Below, one piece after another: positions 1 to 12,276 of a stretch of 64,000 nt of DNA. This stretch comes from Pseudoips prasinana (taxonomy: Eukaryota; Arthropoda; Insecta; Lepidoptera; Nolidae): contig OX621257.1 of the NCBI GenBank assembly GCA_951640165.1, forward strand, positions 8,505,201 to 8,569,200, read 5' to 3'. The notes under the pieces were generated by a model. It saw only the letters and a program-made list of their open reading frames with translations, ran no database searches and was not told the origin of the DNA. The position numbers were made by a program, and so were the translations under genes. Each line of letters starts with the position of its first letter. The stretch's first letter is position 1.

Positions 1-5
1 ATATA

Positions 6-392
6 AAACGTAACTTAATTAACGCACATTCTGAAAATAGTTTGTTCAGAATCGTTTACTGAATTGATTTATATAATTTTTAATATAGGTATTTTTTTAT
101 TTCAAAATAATTAAAACTACGGAAATTATTTTCATAATAACCCTGTACAGTCAAAACAAATTGAAATGGACCGTAAGTCAAAGTAATAAGACTTTTAAAT
201 CGCAGTTTTATTTGTATACATACAAATTCCATCATTCAATACAAATTAAAGAAAAATAAACTTTATTCCAAGAAACTAAATTAGTAAATAACAATGAATA
301 TACAAGTTAAATAAAAAAATCAGTGTATGTATTATGATTACAACATATTCTAATTGGGGTGTTTGAGGGTGTGCGTTAATTACGTTACATGT
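6..392. repeat. MITE-like element with short terminal inverted repeats
   Basis: The left end reads cgtaacttaattaacgcaca and the right end, inverted, reads nearly the same (tgcgttaattacgttaca), giving about 20-bp imperfect terminal repeats on a roughly 385-bp AT-rich body with no ORF. A second, one-ended copy lies inverted at 5335-5705. The left boundary is close to the window edge, so a target duplication cannot be judged. Confidence 0.55.
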
Positions 393-777
393 TGTATATG
401 TGTACTTTTGGGTGAAATAAAAGCGTGAAATTCGCGTCACTGTCTCCGCACGTTCCTATTGAGCTATATGAATACTGTGTACATATGTACGTAGATATAC
501 CTCCATGCGTTATAAGTTTACATTACATTTTACATTGTTTGGATTTGAAATCCAAACAATCAAAGCAATATATGGCTTCTGAAGTGGTGGAGTGGTACTT
601 TTGAAGTCACTGAGTAACACGTGTATTAATAAATCTCGTGTTTGGCTTTAATCAGGGGTAGTTAGCTACAATCTAGTACCCGAAATTACACTACTCAATA
701 ATTTTAAACTATTTATTTAGTACAGAATTTTCCCTCTAAAGTACGCAAGGAAAGGAAACAAACAATAACCCATTTTT

Positions 778-1035
778 CCGGTTGACGTGATTAGTAAATG
801 CTTGCCTTTCACGCCGCAGGTCGTGGGTTCGATTCCCACCCAGAATAGAAATTTGTGAGCATGAACATGTCTGTTTGTTCCGAGTCTGGGTGTAATTATC
901 TATATGAGTATGTGTTTACAAAAAGGAGGAGTTTATGTAATTTATCAATTATCTGGTTTTCATAGTACTAGCTCTGCTTAGTCTGGGATCAGATGGTCGT
1001 GTGTGAATAATGTCCCAGGATATTATTATTTTTAA
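778..1035 (+). mobile_element. tRNA-derived SINE, family 2 (sense copy)
   Basis: The head contains a B-box-like ggttcgattcc in a tRNA-like context (cacgccgcaggtcgtgggt). The body and tail (tctgcttagtctgggatcag, then tgtcccaggatattatta) match the copies at 2521, 6712, 7668 and 18746. Family name not assigned. Confidence 0.7.
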
Positions 1036-1255
1036 AGTTTAACAATTTATTTAGTATAACATTTGTCCTCTAAAGTACGCAAGGAATTGAAACAAATAAT
1101 ATCCCATTTGTACTAGAACTTTTCAAACAAAGTTTATATTCAGTGACCGTATATTCAGCGCTCCGGTTTAAACTGGTTCATTGCCTGACTTCAAGTCTAG
1201 TGAATAATAAAATCATATCGATATGGGAATTCCGGTTTTGAGTAGACAGACATAC

Positions 1256-1502
1256 CTAATATCTAGGGGGACAATGTCACACAGGTCAATCCTAGCCCCA
1301 AACTAAGCAAAGCTTGTACGATGGGTATCAGGCTACGATATACATTCTTATATAGATAGATAAATACTTAAATACATAGAAAACATCCATGACTCAGAAA
1401 CAAATATTCGTGCTCATCACACAAATATTTGCTTTTACCGGGATTCGAATCCAGGACCACCAGCTTCGTAGGCAGGAGCACTACCAGCTAGGCTACGGTG
1501 AT
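1256..1502 (-). mobile_element. tRNA-derived SINE, family 3 (antisense)
   Basis: Read on the minus strand it starts with a tRNA-like head (A-box-like tagcctagctggtagtg, B-box ggattcgaatcc inverted) and ends in the module gcttagtttggggctagg ... gacattgtcccc. The same family occurs at 8045, 29094, 37141 and 38650. Confidence 0.7.
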
Positions 1503-1924
1503 TCTCGTCGTGCTTCGGCGGGCGCATTAAGCAGTCGGTCCCGGTTGTTTTCATTAGACAACAGTCGATAAGCTATATCAGAGGCCCTCAGGCACGGGTA
1601 CACTACCTTAATACGAAAAACTTTATTCCGACAGACACAAATACGAATTTCAAAATACCGATTTCCATAATTCCGAATGGTTCAAAATTCCGAATACTAC
1701 AACTCCGATTTATCATTACCCTTATTTTTATAATTCCTAAATTTCAATATTCCTTACGTTTATAATTACTATTCTCAAAACACCGAGCTTCAATAGATCG
1801 AATAACAAAAAGTCCGACTTAATGATAATTCGAAATATCAACAATACGAATAAAATATGTTGTTTCCCTGGTCAAAATTTTAACCTAACCTAACCCAAAT
1901 GATTCACCAACAATCTGACACTCG

Positions 1925-2090
1925 GTGGCTGCATGCGGCATGCAAGCAGGCAGTCAACATGCAAGCAGGCATGCAGCATACCAGCAGGCATGCAGCATGC
2001 AAGCAGGCATGTAGCATGCAGCAAGCAAGCAGGCATGTAGCATGAAGCAAGCAAGCAGGCATGCAACATGCAGCAGGCATTGTTTCTGAC
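1925..2090. repeat. GCATGCAAGCAGGCAT minisatellite
   Basis: Irregular tandem repetition of gcatgcaagcaggcat and tagcatg(c)agcaagcaagc units. The apparent Cys/Ala/His-rich reading frames on the minus strand come only from the repeat and are not genes. Confidence 0.75.
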
Positions 2091-2520
2091 ACGGTTCCAG
2101 CGCTGCGGGGTTTAGGCGGCCTCGAGCAAGCTTATCGTCGCAGATGATTTTAACGCTCACCACCGAAGACTCAGCCTAAGCGGCGGGCCTTCAAGCCACC
2201 TGCTCCTCAGCTTGCGGGCCGCCCCACCCCTCCGCGCTTACGCGGGCTCAAATTACACTCTAGGGTAGGGCAGACAAGACTACGTGAAGTCGGTTTTGCA
2301 GCGCTTCGTTTCTGTCACCAAATTTTATAGCACAACATGTTGACTTTTAGTTTATTCGAAGAATTGAAGTCGGAATGTCATTTTCAGACTGAGAACCCTT
2401 CGAGCATTTCACTCTTCGAACGTTTGAAAATCGGAAAACTAACAAATCGCATTTACGACTTTCCGTGAAATAAATTTCTTGGTTTTTAATAATAATAATA
2501 TTATTATTAAAAACCTAACC

Positions 2521-2793
2521 TATTATTATTAAATAAATAAGATTCTGGAACACTATTAACACACGGCCATCTGATCCCAAACTAAGCAGAGCTTGTACTA
2601 TGGAAACCAGATAACTGATATAATACATATACTTCTTTTCTTTTGTAAATACATACTTATATAGATAATTACACCCAGACTCAGGACAAACAGACATGTT
2701 CATGCACACAAATATCTGTCCTGGGTGGGAATCAAACCCACGACCTCCGGTGTGAAAAGCAAGCATTTGCCAACCACGCCAACAGGCCCGTCA
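2521..2793 (-). mobile_element. tRNA-derived SINE, family 2 (antisense)
   Basis: Nearly full length. On the minus strand the tRNA-like head (tggcgtggttggcaaatgc, then ggtttgattcccaccc) is followed by the family 2 body and a tail ending in aataata repeats near 2521. Confidence 0.75.
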
Positions 2794-2799
2794 TGATCA

Positions 2800-4540
2800 A
2801 TAGATATTGCAATTCATAGTTATTATGAAATTCGAACTTTTGAAAATCGGAAAATCAATATTCGGAATAAAGTACTTCGGAGTAGTTGGGTGTTCCCCTC
2901 GGGCAGGTTTGACCAACTCTAACACCAGGTTACAAATTGCCCATAAAATTAAGGAAGAAAAACTAAGATTTGTCCCAGGTTAGGATCGAACCCACAACCT
3001 ATGGCTTAGCAGACCCGGTCACTAACCACATGATCAACGCACCGCTGATACATTCAACAGTCGTATGTCAACAGAGCGAAAACTAATGATTTTTTGTATA
3101 ATGATTTGGTTTGGTACTAAAACACTGCAACTGAAAACTTTTAAATAAAATTTTATGCGTTTATTTTTATTAAGTTCCACAAAACGTCTTTGTCTACTGA
3201 GTTGAATACATTTCTAAATCTACTATTATAAACAAAACTCCTCCCAGACGGATGTCTAAATATTTAATAATGCCTAGATTCATATATGGCATATACGGCT
3301 GTGATGCCGCCCTGCTAGACTTACAAGTGAATTTAGGAAATTTTGTATATTGTATAATAAAATAAATATTTTAACATATACATAATTATATTTTAATATA
3401 TTATTACAATATAATTATATTAGAAAGAAAGAAAGAAAGAAATAATTTTATTTTCATTACAAATACGGAAAATACATTTATTGTGGTACCTATACATTTT
3501 AATCATTATTAATTTTATCCGTACTGGTATGAAAAATAAGTATTATTATAATATTAGTATTATTTAATTATTATTTTATTATATTTATAAGACGCAGCGT
3601 GAGCCGGCCCCGTACAAGATGAACCGACGATCTTACGCGGGCGCGCGATGTCGTTGAAAGCCGACAGTACTTATATTTTTTTTATAATATAGGATGACAA
3701 ACGAGCGAGAGGGTCACCTGATGGTAAGTGATCACCACCGCTCAGGGGCACTGCCAGTCTTTAAGTGCGCTGCCAGTCTTTAAGTTTTATTAAAATTAAA
3801 AATATGATTAATGGTTGCTTTTTTTTGGAATGAAAACTCAACCTTATTCAATTTCTAACAAAATAACTTACAAATCTAAATAAATTCATTGACATACTAT
3901 ACTAACTACATTAATAAGAAAAACTAAAACTACAAATAAAGTAAATATACATAGATAACAATTAAAAAGTAAATTATATAGAAAGATAACAATAAAAAAC
4001 AAAGATGGTTGTTTTAATTTAATTAAAGAAGTTTTTAAAAAAGCTTTTTTACAGTATATTCCTACTAAACTTGAACTCTAAAACCTGATTCATAGTTATC
4101 AATAGGTGCAAATGAAAGGATAAATTAGAAACTTACCCACTTATTCGTGTTTAGTGATGAAAATGAGCAAAAAATTAATATGCAAGAACCACAAGATTCC
4201 GTCGGACTCAGCTGACTGGTACGAGAAGACGAATAGATAGTATGTATGAATATCTCGGCACAATAGAGCTTCATACTGCGGTTTTACCGCGGAATTTCTT
4301 TGACGTTAGATGATTAACTTCATTATTTAAGATTTCAATGTGTCTGATTCTTTGTTACCGATTTATGAATGAAATAAAATTAAATGCTGTTGTGACGATT
4401 TTTATTCTGTTATATTCCAATATTTTAAAAGCAATATGTGTCTACATTAGTAGATCGATATATGTATATAGATCCCATTTCTGGATTTACAATCTGATTA
4501 TGATTTATTATGATGGTTAGATACCACGAAGAAACTAATA
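2800..4540. other. Repeat-derived, non-coding stretch
   Basis: It holds a degenerate SINE-like piece near 2930-3045 (aggatcgaacccacaacc), an AAAG run near 3423, a dispersed lepidopteran-type repeat at about 3690-3785 (gtcacctgatggtaagtgat) that recurs at 6126, 37612, 38890 and 39940, and AT-rich sequence. No supported gene. Confidence 0.5.
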
Positions 4541-4542
4541 TC

Positions 4543-4703
4543 TATGTTGACACCAATGGAAACCTCCAGGTTTCCATTGGTCTTACATTGATATCGATCT
4601 CAAAATAGACCAAATAGAAACAATATTTAATATTTAACTACAGTAAAATATTAAATATACCAAGGCCTATTTTAAAATCGATATCAAATCAATGCTAATG
4701 GAA
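4543..4703. repeat. Two adjacent inverted repeats
   Basis: A perfect hairpin (accaatggaaacct, short centre, aggtttccattggt) is followed by a second inverted repeat with arms gatatcgatctcaaaatag and ctattttaaaatcgatatc. No ORF. Probably MITE remnants. Confidence 0.55.
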
Positions 4704-4786
4704 GCCGAAATCAATGAAACGAACGCTTTAAATTTTTTTAATCATATTTTTGTTTATCATAAAGTTTTGCACCATACATATTATTT

Positions 4787-5102
4787 ACTAGCTGTGCCCG
4801 CGACTTCGTCCGCGTGTTAATTAGTTTATTTCGTTTTTTAGTAAAATAAAAGACTTTTTCTAAAATAAAAGTAGCCTAAGTTACTCCTTATTACATCAGC
4901 TACCTGCCAATAAAAGTCCCGTCAAAATCGGTCCAGCCATTTCAGAGATTAGCCGGAACAAACAGACAGACAGACAGACAAAAATTGTAAAAACTGTTAT
5001 TTTGGTGTATGTACCGTATATATATTCATATTTATGTAGTAAAAACCGGCTATTTCAATATTACAAACAGACACTCCAATTTTATTTATTTGTATAGATA
5101 TT
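4787..5102 (-). mobile_element. Helitron-like (Lep1-type) copy
   Basis: It begins on the plus strand with actagctgtgcccgcgactt, which reversed is a CTAGT 3' terminus, and includes a CAGA tetranucleotide run. A related truncated copy at 23526-23677 is fused to a mariner. The assignment rests on the CTAG end and family resemblance. Confidence 0.55.
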
Positions 5103-5334
5103 TGTATAGATGAAGAGCTATTTCTTAGCATTCCATGCATTAAGAAACCGGGTCCATTGCGTGGTAGAGGAGATGTATGTTTAAGGGGGCCCCCTGTGAT
5201 GCATCAACACTCACTTTCTCCGTCTCTCAGTCCCTCTTTCTAACTAAATTTGGTATGATCCTAATTATGCCCCTTTGGATACATACATAATATAATATAT
5301 ATAATAATATAATATCCTGGGACATTATTGACAC

Positions 5335-5705
5335 ACATACATATACAACAATTAGAATATTTTGTTGTAATCATAATACATACACTGAATTTTTAATTTA
5401 ACATGTATATGCATTGTTATTTACTAAATAAGTTTCTTAGAATAAAGTTTATTTTTCTTTATTTTGTATTGAATGATGCAATTTGTATGAATACAAATAA
5501 AACTGCGATTAATTATCTTATTACTTTGACTAACGGTCCATTTCAATTTGTTTTGACTGTCCGGATTAATATAACAATAATTTCCGAAGTTTTAATTATT
5601 TTTGAATAAAAAAATACCTATGTTAAAATGATATAAATCGATTCAGTTAACGATTCTGAATAAACCATTTTCAGGATGTGCGTTAATTAAGTTACATGTT
5701 GTATA
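5335..5705. repeat. Inverted partial copy of the 6-392 element
   Basis: Runs opposite to the first copy with high similarity (for example aacgattctgaataaacc and gtgcgttaattaagttacat). Together the copies form a large inverted-repeat pair flanking about 5 kb. Confidence 0.6.
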
Positions 5706-5924
5706 TAGTATATCAATTAATCTGGCCTAGCATGTATGAACCCTCCGGTACAGTCTTTTTTATTCAGAAACGTGAAAGAAGTTTCACTATTTCTCCATTT
5801 TATCCAGTCTTTACCATTGTATTCCGCTATGAAAAATATTAACATTCTCTGTCAAAATGGGAGACGTTCTCAAGAAAGGCCAGGTCTGAAGTACCCGTAA
5901 CCGGCGAGGATGTATGAAGAATAT

Positions 5925-6245
5925 AATGACAGTAAACGAGGTGAAAGAGGTGTGAAAACATCGTGACAAATGGAAATCCGTTGTCACTGACTACTTCTCT
6001 GGGGAACAGGAGTGAGTCTATCTATGTATGTGTGAAAAATAAATAAGTGAGAAGTAAGACAAAGAAATAACAATTATACTGCTAGTAACTGAAAACGTAC
6101 GTATAAAATGAAACAAATTTATAAAGTATTTTTTTTTATGGCATAGGTCACCTAATGGTAAGTGATCACCGCCACCCATGTACACTCGCAACACCAGAGG
6201 TGTCACGGGTGCAAGCCCCCACCCCAATGAGCTCTGGCGACCTTA
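5925..6245. repeat. Fragments of dispersed repeats
   Basis: Contains gaaatccgttgtcactga (related to 16440-16490) and, at 6126-6240, the repeat with caccta(a)tggtaagtgatca and cactcgcaacaccagaggtg found many times in the window. No gene. Confidence 0.5.
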
Positions 6246-6504
6246 CTCACACGCAGAAACACAACATTAAAATTATTAATTAATTAAAATTATAAAGAAT
6301 GTCTTCTGTAAGGTGGAGGTACTTCCCTAGTCGGGTTGCTCTTGAGCGAATGACTCTCTTTAAAAATATTGATTATATCAAAAAAGAAGATTTGCCTCAT
6401 ATTTCTATGGTTTGAAATTTTTATTTATTCTGCATCAGTAACACTCATAATCTTCCTCTATGGTGGTGCTACCATAGAATAAAGGCTATTATTGCTATAT
6501 TGTC

Positions 6505-6613
6505 CAACGACAACAACCGGGAGCGAAAATTTAACGGAGATGTGATTCAGAAGTTAACCCACTTTGTCGGTCACCCATCCATAGACTGACCGCGTGCCTG
6601 GATGCTGTAGCTT
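6505..6613 (-). mobile_element. 5S-rRNA-like SINE fragment
   Basis: The minus strand carries atgggtgaccgacaaagtgg preceded by a diverged 5S-like core; see the fuller copies at 18424, 22556 and 25487. Confidence 0.5.
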
Positions 6614-6711
6614 GCCTTTCAAATGCGGACCGGTTATTGTGCAACAGGCTTTACAGCTTTATAGCCTGTTGCACTCACTGTTTAAAAATATAACATAAAA
6701 CAAACCAATTA

Positions 6712-6976
6712 ATAATAATAGTAATATCCTGGGACATTATTTACACACGGCCATCTGATCCCAAACTAAGCAGAGCTTGTACTATGGAAACCAGATAACT
6801 GATATACTACATATAATACTTTTCTTTTGTAAATACATACTTATATAGGTGATTACACCCAGACTCAGGACAAACAGACATGTTCATGCATACAAATATC
6901 TGTCAAGGGTGGGTATCGAACCCACGACCTCCGGCGTGAAAAGCAAGCATTTGCCAACCACGCCAACAGGCCCATC
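6712..6976 (-). mobile_element. tRNA-derived SINE, family 2 (antisense)
   Basis: Nearly full length: tail tcctgggacattatttacac at the left, tRNA-like head with the inverted B-box ggtatcgaacccacgacc at the right. Confidence 0.75.
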
Positions 6977-7667
6977 CAAAAAAATTCAACATTTTATATC
7001 ACTATAGATTAACAAAGTTTAAAGAATAAAATCGATTTACAGATAACGTAAAAATCACGTCACTAACAAATAAAAAGAAAATACAGTTAAATTAAAAAAC
7101 TAGTGTGTACTTATGTACACGCGTTAGAAGTTATACTTCTTAATATACAACTTGAACATAGTTATCAATTTTCATACCACCTAGAACTAACTTCATGCTG
7201 TTAAATTTTTGGTGTCGGTGTGCGCGCGCATCGAAAAAATTCACTGTCATCATTTTTCTCCATCGCGCCAAAAGAAGTATAACTTCAAAAATTTAATGAA
7301 AAATTATGTATGTAATTCAGATGAAACATTTTTTATTACTCACGTAGATGATGTCAAGCGTAATAATTAAAAGTGATATATTAATATATTTACATTAAAT
7401 TATCCCCGTTATTAAATTCACCTTATAATGATAAAAAACTATGGGACGATTCAGATTGCCCCGCTGGTCTAGCGGTAGCGTGTTCAATATAAAGGTTATG
7501 TTTACCCTATTAGTTGATATTTAGTATAATATATAGAGTAAAGTAGGTTTAAGTAGTAGAATAAGAGCGCATCTCGCCGTTAAACAATAAAGTTTGGCGA
7601 GTGTAAAAATGTATTTGACCTAAGTTATCATTTATAAATGAACAATTAAAAAAAACGTATAAAATAA

Positions 7668-7882
7668 CAATAATAATATCCTGGGACATTATTCACACAC
7701 GGCCATCTGATCCCAAAACTAAGCAGAGCTTGTACTATGGAAATCAGAAAGCCGATAAAATACATATACCTACTTTTGTAAATACAAACCTATATAGATA
7801 ATTACACCCAGACACAGGACAAACAAACATGTTCATGCACACAAATATCTATCCTGTTTGGGAATCGAACCTACGACCGATT
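7668..7882 (-). mobile_element. tRNA-derived SINE, family 2 (antisense, head truncated)
   Basis: Starts with tcctgggacattattcacac and stops inside the tRNA-like head just after ggaatcgaacctacgacc. Confidence 0.7.
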
Positions 7883-8044
7883 TTTAAAAATCAATACAGC
7901 TTAAAAATATAGAAAATGCATCTGTGATTGCGCGAACTCTCCTTAACTGTTATATTTCAATCATGGTTAACAAAGTAGCCATAATAAATAAAATTTTGCC
8001 AAGAACAATATTACTTAATAGTATAATAATATAATATATAATAT

Positions 8045-8276
8045 AATATCTAGGAACAATGTCACACAGATCATCCTAGCCCCAACTAAGCAAAGCTTGT
8101 ACTATGGGTACCAGGCGACGATATACATACTTATATAGATAGATAAATACTTAAATACATAGAAAACATCCATGACTCAGAAACAATTATTCGTGCTCAT
8201 CACACAAATATTTGCACTTACCAGGATTCGAACCCAGGACCACCAGCTTCGTAGGCAGGAGTCACCAACTAGGTGA
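8045..8276 (-). mobile_element. tRNA-derived SINE, family 3 (antisense)
   Basis: Tail module atctaggaacaatgtcacac at the left; inverted tRNA-like head with ggattcgaacccaggacc at the right. Confidence 0.7.
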
Positions 8277-8471
8277 CTTGTTATAGTATCACAATTATTA
8301 TAATATGAACACGTATTTTCTGATATCCTTTATTATAAACAAGCTTTGAAGTATTCCTATAGTCTGAAGGCACATTTTATAAAGCTATACTACATTGAAA
8401 TTTATGAATTAGTTACCGCCCACGCTAAGTTAAAAGCCTAATCCGTTTTGTAAAACCGGCTTATATATTTA

Positions 8472-8656
8472 ACTAGCTATGCCCCGCGGTTTTCCCGCGT
8501 TAAACTTTATAAATTATAGCCTATGTGTTAATCCATGGTGTCAGCTAACTCCATACCAAATTTTATTATAATTTCTCCAGCCGTTTAGTCGTGAAGAAGT
8601 TACAAACATACACAGTAACACACTCACAAACTTTCAGCTTTATAATATTAGTGTGA
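8472..8656 (-). mobile_element. Lep1-type Helitron (non-autonomous)
   Basis: On the minus strand it starts near TC...actaatattataaagctg and ends in cggggcatagctagt, the TC...CTAG(T) terminal pattern of Helitrons. It has no ORF. It lies about 90 bp upstream of the TATA box of the signal-peptide exon. Confidence 0.7.
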
Positions 8657-8749
8657 TATATAAAACAAATACATATCAACGAACAAACAAACAACCAATG
8701 CACTTTCTGTGTACTTACACCCCACTTCGGAACCAGTGAAGCATAGTCA

Positions 8750-8782
8750 TATATAACACTATACACGATCACATTTCAGCAT
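8750..8782 (+). promoter_or_regulatory. Core promoter (TATA plus initiator)
   Basis: tatataa at 8750-8756 is followed 28 bp later by an initiator-like ttcagca (A at 8778). That spacing is standard for an RNA polymerase II TATA promoter, and the first ATG downstream (8865) opens a signal-peptide exon. Confidence 0.5.
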
Positions 8783-8864
8783 TTTGTTGCCACTTAGATA
8801 TCGCAGTAAGCTGCGATTTACAACTATTTTATCTGTGTTAGTGAAGTGAAAACATATTTCGAAA

Positions 8865-8933
8865 ATGAAGAGCGCATTCATGTTAACGGTCCTGATTTTC
8901 GGCATCGTACAATCGAGTGAAATTGACAATGAA
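8865..8933 (+). CDS. Exon 1 of a secreted protein, probably Osiris family (partial gene)
   Basis: The first ATG after the promoter opens 23 codons that look like a secretory signal: a lysine at position 2, then a hydrophobic run (AFMLTVLIFGIV) and a polar QSSE after which cleavage is plausible. The exon ends in phase 0 at a strong donor, GAA|GTGAGT. It is too short to name by itself. The only matching downstream exon seen is 43543-43703, which starts in phase 0 with an Osiris-type (DUF1676) cysteine region, and Osiris proteins have a signal peptide just ahead of that region. The joining is inferred and implies a 34.6-kb intron. Transcript data would be decisive. A lone signal-peptide exon of a different gene remains possible. 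Confidence 0.6.
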
Positions 8934-8983
8934 GTGAGTTTATTTAAAACATATTTTTAGTTAATACAAAACATCTATACCCG

Positions 8984-9155
<172 letters not shown>

Positions 9156-9199
9156 TATATCATGTGTTTTGATTGTGATCAAATTGAGGACAATAATCT

Positions 9200-9395
9200 A
9201 ATTTTCTTCTTATCGTGTCGACGGAAAAATAAAATTTCCGGCCCAAAATTGGGCAACGCTGGCCGCTTTGGCTGAAGCGTCATGCAACTCCTGAAGGGAA
9301 CAGGAGACTGGACAAAAGGGACAAACACGAAAATGGGCTATACTTGGGGTGACATGCCACACTCGCATAATCTAATAAGATAGTACCTTAGCCGC
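9200..9395. repeat. Dispersed repeat also present at 16760-16940
   Basis: Shared blocks include cttcttatcgtgtcga, ggcaacgctg and tttggctgaagcgtcat. No ORF, and the family was not recognised. Confidence 0.55.
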
Positions 9396-9977
9396 TAGAA
9401 TGCTAAGGCGCCGATTAAAAAAACGCGTCAATTGACCCAAGGTCAGGCATAAATGGCGACCCGCTTTGCGCTAAATGGGCGCGCTCAATAAAAAGTCACT
9501 TAGGTGCACTTGAGCGGTTAGAACTATATACCTACATATGTTTCAACAAAGTTGACGACTAAATAGTATATTTTTGATGCAGTGTTTTTAAAGCACAGTC
9601 TTTGCAGTTAGCATAGGAGCTTTTAGTTTGTTTACCAAATAGTATGAAGCGGTTTACTTTGATTCAAAACATGTTTTATTTAACTAAATCCATAATGCAT
9701 TGGATTGATAAAGATATATTGCTAAAATATGAGTAGAACATACTTATAATGATTCTTTAGTTGGGAAAATAATAATATTATTTATGTGAATATGGCTTTA
9801 ACATGTCTAACGAAACTTTGAGTTGAATATAAAATATGTTAGTCGATGACTTGTATCCAGCTTTCCATTTCTTTAAATTATGAATTTGGAACCTTACAAA
9901 ACATTTCATAAAATAATTAAACTCCATAACAGGATTGCCATTAGGACTTGACTGAGCTTTGACTCTTTATATACACT

Positions 9978-10239
9978 ACTAGCAGTGCCCGCGGACTTCG
10001 TTCCGCGTTATAAATATTTTTTATTCCCTGCCCGTTTGTCCCGCGTAATACTTCGGGTTAAAAGTTCGGGAAAAATAAAAATTATGATGATGATTCATTC
10101 ATCATCCTATGACACTCCACAATAACGTACCTTTCTATTGAAGAAATAATTTTAAAAATCGGTTCAGTAGATCCAGAGATTACCCCTTACAACGTAACAA
10201 ACTCACAAACGTTACCTCTTTATAATATTAGTATAGATA
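9978..10239 (-). mobile_element. Lep1-type Helitron
   Basis: Plus-strand ends are actagcagtgcccgcggact and tttataatattagtataga, the reverse of TC...CTAG(T). Non-coding. Confidence 0.7.
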
Positions 10240-10470
10240 AGATTTTATTCTCAGTTAGGGCACCTTGAATTCGGTGGTAGCATTAAAGTGTGATCATAAA
10301 AATTAAGTGTACCTTAATAATAATTATTGTATTCTTACCTTAGTATGAAATATATCTTAAAGTATAAACATCTATAATTAGTAAGTACAGTAATTGAAAT
10401 ATTCTTAATGTATACCTATTGTGTATGTGTTTATCTCAAATGATTCAAAATACATACTACTACTACATGT

Positions 10471-10566
10471 ACAGACGCCAGCACATCAAGCTACCCCAAT
10501 CTGTCTTATTTCCCCATTGAAAGTGAACATTATGCTTATGTGATAAAGTTGAAAATCTATAAAAAA
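10471..10566. mobile_element. TGTACAGACGCC MITE, left half
   Basis: Begins tgtacagacgccagcacatc and continues into the family interior (cttatgtgataaagttgaaa) before breaking off. A matching right-end piece (gacagattggggtagctgga) lies at 11315-11346, so later insertion may have split one copy. Confidence 0.6.
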
Positions 10567-10569
10567 AAG

Positions 10570-12140
10570 GAGACGGATACGTTTTCATACAATATTGGGC
10601 CCGGATGTAAAAAGATAAAAGTGGTGTCCATTAATGGGTCTATAAATTATCAGTCAATCACTAAAAAATCCATGGATTATTTCAATCTGTGAGCTGAGTT
10701 ATAAAAGGTTTAGTACTTAATAGAGAGGTTATGTACCAACCTATACTTAACAGCTGATATTTAAGGGCGGCTGCTATTTAATAGTTATTCGTGTCCAGTA
10801 TGTTAGGAAAAGTCGTACACATTAAGCTATATCAGAAGTCCGTAGAGATAATGCAGTTGTCGAGGGATATATAAACAAAACAATAAAAAATACTGAAACC
10901 ACACACGCACTAAACGATACGACAAATGAGTGACCGATCATAGATAAGGATTCAAAATCTGTCACCAGTCACTGTCAGCATAGATTAAAAATAACTAATA
11001 AATCGATTTGAACGATATTATGATTTCTATTTATTATGTTGATATTTTTTTACTGCTGACATTATGTTAATGTATTTAATAATTAAATACATTAACAGAA
11101 TTAAATTATGACATTGTTTGAACTCATTAACGTTAATCGATTATAGTAATCAACAACGAATTTAATTAGTGACTTAGACTTATTTTGAGATTATCTTGTT
11201 TTGCAGATTGTAAATTGGGTCAATTTTTTACAGTTTGAAATAGAAAAATATAACGCTTTTTTTAAACCATATCTCAACTTATTAGCATCAGGCCCAGAAA
11301 TTCCCGTCTTTTTTGACAGATTGGGGTAGCTGGATGTACTGGCGCTTTATTAATTGCACTAAATTCTTTCTATATGTACAGATATATAGAAAGAATTTAG
11401 TGTAATTAATAAACAATGTTTTGACTATTTACAAGCGTTAAAGGTTACGCAAATAAAATCCTTTTTAAGTAATGAAATTTGCTTGTTATTTTTCGTGACT
11501 TCAAAAGATCATCAAATCGACTGTATTTTTCTCTGTAAATTATGCCAATTCTACGTCGTTTTTAATCCTATTTAAAATATGATGGCGACTTATCAACAAA
11601 AAATAATTAAATAAGGACCATCGACAGCAAGCTCATCATTCACCACAAGCAGTACATGTTCATGACGTGTAGGCAGAAACCCCTTATCTTTCTAAAAATT
11701 ATAGAGGGAAGGACATAACCGGCTCCACATCGTAATCAATAATCCTCATTGGTGTTCTGCCTAGATTGGGATCAGATGGCAGTGTGTTCGTTTTGTTTTT
11801 ACGGTTTGTATGACCCTCGGAATTTTATTTAGTAAATATAAATTTATTTTTATTTACATTTATTTATAAATAACATTATAATGATTAATAGTTATAAAAA
11901 TATACAGAATTACATGTATAGTAATAATTTAATTATTTATTTATTTATACAAATATATTTTCTAAAGTTTGTACGACCCAAGATATTTATTTATAAAGTT
12001 ACGTGCCACTCAATAGTTAAACAAAAGGCTTCCTATCGTCGGCACGATCGCAGCTTAAGAAATATGTGACACGACTTCTACATTGTTTGGTAATAGATTT
12101 TTTAATTCGATAGATAGATAGAGTACACTTTATTATACAA
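10570..12140. other. AT-rich non-coding region with hairpins
   Basis: Contains a palindrome near 11064-11096 (arms gttaatgtatttaat), a longer hairpin at about 11350-11414 (arms cactaaattctttctatat, 6-nt centre) and a fragment near 11400-11465 of the repeat seen at 16362 and 33100. No gene. Confidence 0.5.
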
Positions 12141-12250
12141 ACGCCAGCACATCAAGCCACCTCAATCTGTCAAATTTCTTTTATAAATCTTCAACTTTAT
12201 CATATAAGCATAAAGTTCACTTTCAATTGGGGATATTTGACAGATTTGAC
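12141..12250. mobile_element. TGTACAGACGCC MITE (truncated)
   Basis: Starts inside the terminal repeat (acgccagcacatcaagccac) and runs through the interior to ggggatatttgacagat. The second terminus is incomplete where the LINE fragment begins. Confidence 0.6.
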
Positions 12251-12276
12251 TCTCCACTGAAACAGCTATTCTGTGT

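Noticed and set aside
1904..2163. Cys/His/Ala-rich minus-strand frames, possible cysteine-rich peptide
   Set aside because: They are translations of the GCATGC minisatellite and have no signal peptide or conserved domain.
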